55,233 nucleotides of DNA from Clostridiales bacterium. Lineage in GTDB: Bacteria; Bacillota; Clostridia; Oscillospirales; UBA644. Made by a program: the position numbers and the translations under genes. Below are positions 1-6,294 of the stretch, one piece after another. The stretch's first letter is position 1, and each line of letters starts with the position of its first letter. The notes beneath the pieces were generated by a model, which had not been told where the DNA came from, made no database searches, and saw only the letters and a program-made list of their open reading frames with translations. The stretch spans positions 1 to 55,233 of the forward strand of contig JAEEJO010000054.1 in NCBI GenBank assembly GCA_016281915.1. Direction: 5' to 3'.

Positions 1-1
1 A

Positions 2-427
2 AAGTATAAAGATACGGTATACATACGTATGGACAAGGGCGACGAGATCGTCGGCGGCATACTGGATATCTGCGGAAAAGAAAAGATATGCTCCGCCGTT
101 TTCAGCGGGATAGGCGGCTGCAGCGAGGCTCAGATCCAGACCTTTATCCCGGAAAGCGGAAGTTTTGAAACGAGGACCGTTCAGGGCATGCTTGAGCTCG
201 TCTCACTTAACGGCAACGTTGTTTCTGACACCGGTGGACTTTTTGCCCATACTCACGTCTTGTTTACATATAAGGACGGCAACGGAGCTCACTGCGTTGC
301 GGGAGGACATATCAAAGCAATAACGGTCCTCTATACTGCGGAAATCGAGCTGAGACCGGTTCAAGGCGGAACGATCGGCCGTCAGTATGACCCCGAAACA
401 GGTACAGGGTTCTGGAGTTTTGAATAA
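2..427 (+). CDS. PPC/DUF296 domain DNA-binding protein (5' end outside window)
   Basis: The reading frame is open from the first bases of the window, and the residues before the first ATG at 29 (KYKDTVYIR) fit the usual family start, so the gene begins outside the window. The visible protein is a compact plants-and-prokaryotes conserved (PPC, DUF296) domain. It has the LxKGDEI start, a central GIGGCSEA segment, and the family's H-x-H loop in LFAHTHVLF, followed by a VAGGHI stretch. PPC proteins form trimers; in plants the domain is joined to AT-hooks, while bacterial single-domain versions have no settled function. No AT-hook is visible here. There is no terminator right after the stop. Family assignment is firm and the role unknown. 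Confidence 0.85.
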   Translation, partial: KYKDTVYIRMDKGDEIVGGILDICGKEKICSAVFSGIGGCSEAQIQTFIPESGSFETRTVQGMLELVSLNGNVVSDTGGLFAHTHVLFTYKDGNGAHCVAGGHIKAITVLYTAEIELRPVQGGTIGRQYDPETGTGFWSFE

Positions 428-512
428 CAGAACGTTACACAAAAGAACGATACGGGAGAAACGAAGACTTTTTGGCGATGCATTGTGATGCGTTGACGAT
501 AAAAACAGATGT

Positions 513-632
513 ATGGCGTATGTTGACTTCAAAGAAATTAAAAATCCGTCCTCTGCAGATTGATTGCTTAAAGCGGAAGCATTTGGAAAGTATCTTCCCG
601 GTGGTGAGTTTTCTCTCTTTGTAATTCATAAG
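513..632 (+). pseudogene. possible decayed coding fragment (weak)
   Basis: The 311 bases between the PPC gene and the XRE gene hold no intact gene. From the ATG at 513 one frame reads MAYVDFKEIKNPSSAD, hits a TGA at 561-563, and continues as LLKAEAFGKYLPGGEFSLF to a TAA near 632. The composition looks protein-like and has no obvious ribosome site. It may be a remnant interrupted by one stop, or chance. I do not recognise the family. Confidence 0.2.
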
Positions 633-684
633 TAATCCAACCAAACGGAGAATTTTTTTTTTGCACGAATATAAAAACGGTTGG

Positions 685-713
685 TTGTATTTTTTTATCC
701 CTTATGATATAAT
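685..713 (+). promoter_or_regulatory. promoter for the XRE regulator
   Basis: TTGTAT at 685-690 and TATAAT at 708-713 are separated by 17 bases, with an extended -10 TG at 705-706. The start codon at 739 has a strong AAGGAGG at 725-731. Confidence 0.75.
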
Positions 714-738
714 GTGATCGTAATAAGGAGGTAAAGCG

Positions 739-1593
739 ATGAGCATAGGAATCATTATATCGGAAAAACGAAAAAAGCTCGGCTTGAGTCAGAAAAAACT
801 CGGAGAGTTGCTTGGAGTTTCCAATCAGGCTGTTTCGAAATGGGAAAACGGAACGATCGCGCCGGACATTTATCTTCTTCCGCAGATTGCCGCAACACTG
901 AAAATAACTCTCAACGAGTTGTTTGGGATCGAAGATCAAAAAAAGGTCTCGCAAAAAACGACGGCAGACACCTATCCGGAAGCCGCTTTTGACGATTTGC
1001 ACCTGTCGTTTTTTCAAGCATCCCGATGCCGTTTTTCATCGGGCAGCAAAACGGTTGATGAGCAGTTGAAGTATCAGAGAGAATATCTGAAAAAAGGCGA
1101 TATGCTTGGATGTCTCTCAAATACACACGGCGCAGTAGTGATACGCGACGAATTCGCTTTTATCGATACGAGTTTCAAGGACGGCGATATAGGGCGGTTT
1201 TGCACTGCGGAGTGCGGAAATATTCTGAAAGCGTTGTCTGACCCTTCTGTCCGAAAAATAGTTTGTTATCTCTACACTGAAGGCTTTAAAAGAAGCAAGG
1301 TGAGCCATACGAAGTTTTATTTGTCGGAAATCATGGAATCATGCGGGCTTTCCGAAGATACGGTCGTTGCAGTGATTTGCGCCCTTTCCTCTGCAAACAT
1401 AGTTACGAGTTTCAGTGATGATGACGACGATGAAAAGCAGGTCTCCTGCCAGGTTTCGTTTTCAAAAATGCTGTATGCCGCAGAGATTTTCAGACTTGCA
1501 AGTATGATATTCGAAGGAGATTCCTGGCTTGTTGTCAGAGACTCTTCCATGTTTAAGGATTATTCGTTTGAATCCTGCGCTGATCAAAAATGA
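739..1593 (+). CDS. XRE-family transcriptional regulator with long C-terminal domain
   Basis: Residues about 5-62 form a classic lambda-repressor-type helix-turn-helix (SQKKLGELLGVSNQAVSKWE, then LLPQIAATLKITLNELFG). The remaining 220 or so residues match no family I can name. They contain a second stretch that could be a winged helix (about 165-215, with FYLSEIMESCGLSEDTV) and an acidic run DDDDDEK near residue 225. The start is fixed by AAGGAGG seven bases upstream and a good promoter. It is a monocistronic unit closed by a terminator. The likely role is a DNA-binding regulator with a C-terminal sensing or dimerisation domain; its targets cannot be read from here. Confidence 0.85.
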   Translation: MSIGIIISEKRKKLGLSQKKLGELLGVSNQAVSKWENGTIAPDIYLLPQIAATLKITLNELFGIEDQKKVSQKTTADTYPEAAFDDLHLSFFQASRCRFSSGSKTVDEQLKYQREYLKKGDMLGCLSNTHGAVVIRDEFAFIDTSFKDGDIGRFCTAECGNILKALSDPSVRKIVCYLYTEGFKRSKVSHTKFYLSEIMESCGLSEDTVVAVICALSSANIVTSFSDDDDDEKQVSCQVSFSKMLYAAEIFRLASMIFEGDSWLVVRDSSMFKDYSFESCADQK

Positions 1594-1620
1594 AAAGTAA
1601 AACTGAGATCATAACAAAAA

Positions 1621-1650
1621 AATCCTGTGCGTAAGTGCAGGATTTTTTTC
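1621..1650 (+). terminator. intrinsic terminator after the XRE gene
   Basis: AATCCTG and CAGGATT pair around a ten-base loop and are followed by TTTTTTTC. It lies 28 bases after the XRE stop codon. Confidence 0.75.
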
Positions 1651-1758
1651 TTTTTCTATAATATTATAATCAGATAAAACCCCGCGCAAACGTTTTTTCT
1701 GAAACTGCTCTTGAAAACGATTAATAAAGCAGATACAAATATTTTTTAATGATTCCTC

Positions 1759-1787
1759 TTGAAAAATAGGAATATTTCGGGTATAAT
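1759..1787 (+). promoter_or_regulatory. promoter in gene-free region, candidate small-RNA promoter
   Basis: TTGAAA at 1759-1764 and TATAAT at 1782-1787, with exactly 17 bases between. No open reading frame of useful length follows before the terminator at 1956-1981, so it probably drives a non-coding transcript beginning near 1794. Confidence 0.6.
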
Positions 1788-1793
1788 ACAAAA

Positions 1794-1985
1794 ATAGAAG
1801 GAAAAAAACAGCGCCAGTGAATGCTGTTTTCAGCGATCGGCGTTTTGATCCTCAGAATAAAGAACGCCGAATGAAAAAACAAATTGAGTTTTCAGACGTC
1901 ATGTGCCGAAAGAAAACGGTCTCGGCATTGAAGACGAAGTATTTTTGACAACCGAAAAGTCCCGCAGGAATGCGGGACTTTATTT
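1794..1985 (+). ncRNA. candidate structured small RNA
   Basis: The stretch between a near-consensus promoter and a terminator carries three further hairpins. Hairpin 1 pairs 1805-1812 (AAAACAGC) with 1823-1830. Hairpin 2 pairs 1837-1844 (TCGGCGTT) with 1863-1870. Hairpin 3 pairs 1904-1909 (TGCCGA) with 1922-1927 and is extended by 1897-1900 with 1933-1936. The 3' end is an 11-base-pair stem capped by a GGAA tetraloop. The 190-base size suits a small RNA. I could not match it to 6S, SRP, tmRNA, RNase P or a riboswitch class. It could also be an untranslated remnant. Confidence 0.4.
1956..1981. terminator. bidirectional intrinsic terminator
   Basis: AAAGTCCCGCA at 1956-1966 pairs perfectly with 1971-1981 around GGAA. 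On the plus strand the stem leads into a T/A-rich run. On the minus strand it ends in TTTT and lies 47 bases past the stop codon of the peptide-binding lipoprotein. It probably serves both the candidate small RNA and the minus-strand operon. Confidence 0.75.
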
Positions 1986-2027
1986 ATATATTTATTTTTA
2001 TTTATAACGAATAAAAATGAAAAATGT

Positions 2028-3581
2028 TTACTTTTCAAGTTTCCAGGTTTCCGGGTCTGAAAAAATGCAGAAGCATCCGGGTTCGAATTTTCCCGAAACA
2101 TTTCTGTTTATCGCAAGCGCGCCGCCAGAAAAACAGAGGGGAACAAAGGGAAGCTCTTCCTGAAAAAAGCTGAGAAACGTTCTCATATCGGTCTTTCCCG
2201 AATAAAAATCCGAAACGGATGCGAGAAATTCTTCCGCATAAGGCTGCTGTTCAGGCAAGAGCGTTCTGGCAGACGTTACAAGCTCGTTTGCCATTACCGA
2301 GCCGATGTCCATGTTCGGGAACAGATTCATCTCTCCGATAAAGATATCGTATTCGCCTGCAAGAACAGCGGCTGTCATCTCGTCCCACTTAAGCGTTTTC
2401 ACAATTGCGTCAAACCCGAAGCTTTTCAGGTTTTCCGCGATATGCTCCGCGATCTCCGTTTTTATTACGCTTTCCTGATTGACAAGTATTACAAGCTCGA
2501 AGGGCTGTCCTTTCCATGTTCTGTGCGTTCCGGAAAGAGTAAGAGCCGCTTCGTTGAAAAAATCATGAGCCGTGGCGGAAGAATAAATGCTCGGGTTAAG
2601 GTCCGCCTCTTTCGTGACTGACCAGTCGGGGTTGAACGGATACCACGTTCCCCTTGAAGCCGATGAGAGAATTGAAGAAACGAGTGCCTCTCTGTTTACG
2701 GCGTATGTCAGACCTTTGACCGCCTGCGGAGCCGCAAAATACTCTTTGTTTCTGTTGACAACGGCAAAAATAAGGTTGTTCGTGGTGAAATCCTTGATCT
2801 CAACAGTGCCGCGAAAAGACGAGCTGCCTTCCGAAAGATCGGCGTAGGAGAGGTGAACGTTGCCGTAATTGACGTTGTAAAGCAGTTCTTCGGAATTTGA
2901 AAATGCAAGAAGATCTATTCTTTCCGTTTCGGGGACAGTTTTTGCGTTTCCGTTCGCTGTCAGAAACATTCCGCCTTCGTCTGAATTGAATATATAAGGA
3001 CCTGAACCTGTCGGTATCTGACGTATGTCGCTTCCGGCCTTGATTATCGGAATCGACATCAGGTTGATGTTGTAAATATTGTCGGACGTAAACCGTACGG
3101 TAAAAATATATGTGTCCGTATCGTCATATCCCGCTATCATTGAAAAGCGGTTTCTGAATACCGAATCCTGCTCGCTTGCCTTGGCAAAAGAATATACGCA
3201 GTCCGATGCCGTGATATGAGATCCGTCGGAAAACAAAGCGGTTTCATCAATATAAAAAACCGCCGTATTACCCGAAATATCAAAAGATTTGCATATCTGA
3301 GGCACTGCATTCAGCGAAGAGTCAAGCTTTATCAGCGAATCGTAGCAAAGAGAGATGATATCTCTGTTTGCGGTGCTTTTGCTGACGTACGGCGATATCT
3401 GTTCACCCGAATATCTCGCTATAGTAAGGCGTCGGGGAGTTTCTGCAGTAATTTCGCCGTCTTCGGGCTCTTCCGGCTCGTCAAGCACCGATGACGTAAA
3501 AAAATCGGTAAACGTGCATGACGACAGTATTGCGGCTATAAGCACCGCAACTGCCGCAGTAAGAAAAAAGGATCTTTTCAC
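2028..3581 (-). CDS. ABC-type peptide/nickel substrate-binding lipoprotein (SBP family 5)
   Basis: The 517-residue product starts with a lipoprotein signal: basic KR, a hydrophobic run and the lipobox ILSSC with the modified cysteine at residue 22. The mature part reads as a family 5 extracellular solute-binding protein, the OppA/DppA type that hands peptides or similar solutes to an ABC permease. Supporting stretches are PQICKSFDIS, the ALFSDGSHITASDCVYSF region typical of the family near residue 115-135, and the VKGLTYAVNREAL segment. No permease or ATPase gene is adjacent. Its start overlaps the stop of the coiled-coil gene by four bases (ATGA), so the two are translationally coupled in the rsmD-coaD operon. 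The substrate is unknown. Confidence 0.85.
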   Translation of the reverse strand: MKRSFFLTAAVAVLIAAILSSCTFTDFFTSSVLDEPEEPEDGEITAETPRRLTIARYSGEQISPYVSKSTANRDIISLCYDSLIKLDSSLNAVPQICKSFDISGNTAVFYIDETALFSDGSHITASDCVYSFAKASEQDSVFRNRFSMIAGYDDTDTYIFTVRFTSDNIYNINLMSIPIIKAGSDIRQIPTGSGPYIFNSDEGGMFLTANGNAKTVPETERIDLLAFSNSEELLYNVNYGNVHLSYADLSEGSSSFRGTVEIKDFTTNNLIFAVVNRNKEYFAAPQAVKGLTYAVNREALVSSILSSASRGTWYPFNPDWSVTKEADLNPSIYSSATAHDFFNEAALTLSGTHRTWKGQPFELVILVNQESVIKTEIAEHIAENLKSFGFDAIVKTLKWDEMTAAVLAGEYDIFIGEMNLFPNMDIGSVMANELVTSARTLLPEQQPYAEEFLASVSDFYSGKTDMRTFLSFFQEELPFVPLCFSGGALAINRNVSGKFEPGCFCIFSDPETWKLEK

Positions 3582-4108
3582 TGTTCGGATTTGGATCCCG
3601 AATAAGACTGTTTGAGCTGATTCAGCGTGCTGAGAGCATCACCGAGAGACTTTTCACTTTCATTAATAACACCGTCTATATAAGAAATGGTAACATTTCT
3701 CATCTTTATGGCGTCCTGTCTTGCCTGTTCAACCAGTTTTTCAGCGCGTTCGTTCGCAATGGTGGTGATCTGCTGCTCGTTTATAAGCTGTTCCGCTTCC
3801 GCCCTTGCATTTTCAAGGATCTGTTCCGATGCTTTCTTCGCTTTTGAAAGCATGAGCTCGGAATTCTTCTTTGCGCGTTCAACGATTATATCAGCCTCTT
3901 CTTTTGCTCGTGCAGCGGTTTTGTCTTTCGCGTCAAGGACCTCTTTGGCTTTTTTGAGCTCCTGAGGCAGACTGCTTCTGAGAGACTCGATAATGCTGCG
4001 CAGATTGTTTCCGTTTACAATATATTTGTTGCTTGCAAGAGGAAGTGTCCACGACTCTTCAAGAAGGTTTTCAAGGTCGTCGAGACTTTTGTTGAATTCA
4101 CTGATCAT
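3578..4108 (-). CDS. coiled-coil protein of unknown function (DivIVA/V-ATPase-subunit-like)
   Basis: This 176-residue protein is almost entirely helical. About residues 55-140 are an uninterrupted run rich in Ala, Glu, Lys and Arg with heptad spacing (ERAKKNSELMLSKAKKASEQ), which indicates a long coiled coil. The N-terminus (residues 1-50) contains a short conserved-looking YIVNGNNL segment reminiscent of proteins annotated as ATPase-like near coaD in Clostridia. There is no signal peptide or membrane segment. It sits 67 bases after coaD and overlaps the lipoprotein gene. The similarity to V-ATPase or DivIVA proteins probably reflects the coiled coil only. The function is unknown. Confidence 0.7.
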   Translation of the reverse strand: MISEFNKSLDDLENLLEESWTLPLASNKYIVNGNNLRSIIESLRSSLPQELKKAKEVLDAKDKTAARAKEEADIIVERAKKNSELMLSKAKKASEQILENARAEAEQLINEQQITTIANERAEKLVEQARQDAIKMRNVTISYIDGVINESEKSLGDALSTLNQLKQSYSGSKSEQ

Positions 4109-4175
4109 TGTTGTTTTCCTTTCTGGCTTAATCTTTATTCAAACGGAGAATCCGTGTCCTCCAAAAAGTGCTTTA

Positions 4176-4667
4176 TTAATTGCCGAGCCGGTTTTTCAGC
4201 TTTTGCGCGATCTCTTCCGTTATTACGGGGTTTACGAATTTCGAAAGGTCGCCTCCGTAAGAACCGATGTCTCTGACAGCGGTAGAGCTTATGAAAACCT
4301 GGTCTGCATAAGACGGAATGAAAACGGTTTCAAGCCCCGGCACGACAGCGTCGTTGATAAGAAAGAGATTATACTCATATTCAAAATCCGATGTTCCCCG
4401 CACTCCTTTTACCATTGCGCTCACGCCCAGATCAACGGCAAGATCGGCAAGAAGTCCGTTTGAGGTAACAACCCGTATGTTTTCGTTATCCGCAAATACC
4501 TTTTTTGCAAAACCCGTTCGTTCTTCTATGGAAAAAACGGTCTTTTTATCTATGTTGTCAAGGACCGCAACGTAAACGGTGTCAAAAAGCTTCGCCGCGC
4601 GGCGTATAATGCTTTCGTGACCGAGCGTTATTGGATCGAATGTTCCGGGACAAATTGCGCTTCTCAC
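4176..4667 (-). CDS. coaD: phosphopantetheine adenylyltransferase
   Basis: This is a complete 163-residue CoaD, which transfers AMP from ATP to 4'-phosphopantetheine to give dephospho-CoA, the penultimate step of coenzyme A synthesis in the cytoplasm. The nucleotidyltransferase signature TLGH is at residues 14-17 after PGTFDP, and the C-terminal ISSTAVRD motif is at 126-133. The VKGVRGTSDFEYE region is also diagnostic. Length is normal for the family. It overlaps the end of rsmD by four bases, the usual rsmD-coaD pairing in Bacillota. Confident assignment. Confidence 0.97.
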   Translation of the reverse strand: MRSAICPGTFDPITLGHESIIRRAAKLFDTVYVAVLDNIDKKTVFSIEERTGFAKKVFADNENIRVVTSNGLLADLAVDLGVSAMVKGVRGTSDFEYEYNLFLINDAVVPGLETVFIPSYADQVFISSTAVRDIGSYGGDLSKFVNPVITEEIAQKLKNRLGN

Positions 4668-5218
4668 TGCATATCCTCCTTTGATTTATAGATAAGAACG
4701 GATGCAATGCCGTATTTTCGCCTGTCCGTAAGGATCAGTCGTCCTTCCTCCTCAGGCAGTGTTTCCACATATTTGCACTCAACTATCACCGTTCCGCCCG
4801 CATTAAGGCACGAGTCTTTTTCGCCTATGACAGCCAGCGCTCTCTGCGTCAGACCTCTGTCGTATGGCGGATCAATAAAGATAACGTCGAATTTTTCCGA
4901 TGTTGTCTTAAGATATTTTCTGTAATCGCCGTAAAAAACCGTGAAGTTTGTAAATCCAGTTTTTTTGAGGTTTGCCCTGATAAGGTCTGTCGCGGCTTTT
5001 TCATTGTCGCAAAAAACAGCCTTTTTTGCTCCGCGGCTCAGGGCTTCTATTCCCATCTGTCCCGACCCCGCAAAAAGGTCGAGAAAAACGCCGTCTATTC
5101 CGTCGTGTATCAGATTGAAAACAGATTCCTTCGTTCTGTCTGCTGTCGGGCGTATCGGTGAGTCCTGCGCAGGGGAGAGAAGCTTCATACCGCGCTTTGC
5201 CCCGGTTATTACTCTCAT
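4664..5218 (-). CDS. rsmD: 16S rRNA (guanine-966-N2)-methyltransferase
   Basis: RsmD methylates N2 of G966 in 16S rRNA during 30S assembly, using S-adenosylmethionine. The SAM-binding motif DLFAGSG is at residues 47-53 and the catalytic DPPY at 116-119; the N-terminal RVITG and RPTADRTKES segments are family hallmarks. I start it at the ATG at 5218 because GGGAGGG lies seven bases upstream. A TTG two codons earlier is possible but too close to that site. It is the first gene of a minus-strand operon with coaD, the coiled-coil protein and the lipoprotein. Product is 184 residues. Confidence 0.95.
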   Translation of the reverse strand: MRVITGAKRGMKLLSPAQDSPIRPTADRTKESVFNLIHDGIDGVFLDLFAGSGQMGIEALSRGAKKAVFCDNEKAATDLIRANLKKTGFTNFTVFYGDYRKYLKTTSEKFDVIFIDPPYDRGLTQRALAVIGEKDSCLNAGGTVIVECKYVETLPEEEGRLILTDRRKYGIASVLIYKSKEDMQ

Positions 5219-5269
5219 GCTCAACCCTCCCGATCATACAGAATAGAGATAAACAATATCTCATTTCAT

Positions 5270-5298
5270 ATTATACCAAATATAAATCGAAATTTCAA
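5270..5298 (-). promoter_or_regulatory. promoter of the rsmD operon
   Basis: Read on the minus strand, TTGAAA (5298-5293) and TATAAT (5275-5270) are 17 bases apart with an extended TGG before the -10. It is divergent from the HAD hydrolase gene. Confidence 0.75.
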
Positions 5299-5331
5299 TA
5301 GTTTTTCTCGAAATAATTCATACTTTTTTTA

Positions 5332-5360
5332 TTGAAAAAGCCGTCATTTTATGATAATAT
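5332..5360 (+). promoter_or_regulatory. probable promoter of the HAD hydrolase gene
   Basis: TTGAAA at 5332-5337 and a weak TAATAT at 5355-5360, 17 bases apart. An alternative -10, GATAAT at 5353-5358, gives a short spacer. It argues against translation starting at the TTG at 5332. Confidence 0.35.
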
Positions 5361-5388
5361 AAAAAAAATACACGGGAAAACTGGAAAA

Positions 5389-6183
5389 ATGAACGTAATA
5401 ACTGAAAAAAATCTGTTTTTTCTCGATATGGACGGCACCGTCTATCTTGAAAACGAACTGATCCCCGGCGCGGCGGAATTTATCGACACGCTTATAAAAA
5501 CAGGAAGAGACTATGTTTTTATGACGAATAATTCTTCAAAAAGCGCCGAGCTTTATCTTGAAAAACTCAAAAAAATAGGACTTCCTGCCGGCAAAGAAAA
5601 TATATTCACGTCCGGTATGGCTGCCGCAGTATATATAAAGCAGCAAAAGAAGTCGGCGAGAGTTTACGTTGTTGGCACGTCGTCTCTCAGAAAAGAGCTA
5701 TCTGAAAGCGGTCTTGAAATATCCGAAGACGGCAAGGGGGAGATCGACTACCTGCTTGTCGGTTACGATACTGAACTTGGATATAAAAAACTCGAAATTG
5801 CGTGCGAGCTTCTTTGCGAAGGCGTTCCGTTTCTTGCAACAAACCCGGACGTGGTATGTCCCGTGAGAAACAAAAGATATCTGCCCGACTGCGCAACGAT
5901 TTGCTATATGCTCGAAAAAGCCACTGGAAAAACTCCGTTTTATATCGGAAAGCCGCGGGCGCAAATGGCTCTCACCGCTATTGAGTGGAAGGGCGGCAAA
6001 GCAGAAAAATCGGCGATAGTAGGCGACCGACTTTATACCGATATCGCATGCGGAAAGAACGCAGGCATATATTCCGTACTCGTCCTTTCCGGTGAAAGCA
6101 CCGTTGAAGATATTGAAAAATACGGCGTTATGCCGGATCTTACCGTAGACAGCGTTAAAGACTTAACGCCGATGCTTCTTTGA
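5389..6183 (+). CDS. HAD superfamily IIA phosphatase (NagD/phosphoglycolate-phosphatase type)
   Basis: The protein carries the four HAD motifs in order: DMDGTVYL with the nucleophilic aspartate, MTNNSS (motif II), a conserved GKP before the third region, and GDRLYTDIACG (motif IV, metal-binding aspartates). The cap between motifs II and III is the large alpha/beta C2A type, which marks subfamily IIA (NagD, 4-nitrophenylphosphatase, AraL). These enzymes dephosphorylate small cytoplasmic phosphometabolites, and the substrate cannot be told from sequence. I use the ATG at 5389. An in-frame TTG at 5332 lies inside a probable promoter and adds residues absent from the family. The ribosome site is weak. 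Product is 264 residues. Confidence 0.9.
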   Translation: MNVITEKNLFFLDMDGTVYLENELIPGAAEFIDTLIKTGRDYVFMTNNSSKSAELYLEKLKKIGLPAGKENIFTSGMAAAVYIKQQKKSARVYVVGTSSLRKELSESGLEISEDGKGEIDYLLVGYDTELGYKKLEIACELLCEGVPFLATNPDVVCPVRNKRYLPDCATICYMLEKATGKTPFYIGKPRAQMALTAIEWKGGKAEKSAIVGDRLYTDIACGKNAGIYSVLVLSGESTVEDIEKYGVMPDLTVDSVKDLTPMLL

Positions 6184-6209
6184 AATTGCTGCAGATACGA
6201 AAAATGTGA

Positions 6210-6238
6210 TTGACAATATTCACGTTATGTGATATATT
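6210..6238 (+). promoter_or_regulatory. promoter of the phage-type SGNH cassette
   Basis: TTGACA at 6210-6215 and TATATT at 6233-6238 with 17 bases between and an extended TGA before the -10. It starts only 27 bases after the HAD stop and makes the next three genes a separate transcription unit. Confidence 0.75.
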
Positions 6239-6294
6239 CTTTCCGGGAACAGTCAGTCAGTCCGACCGCGGGCTGCTCCGGAAAGGAAATGAAA

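Noticed and set aside
2070..2100. GGTTCGAATT resembling a tRNA T-arm
   Set aside because: No matching T-stem, anticodon arm or acceptor stem is present, and it lies within the peptide-binding lipoprotein gene.
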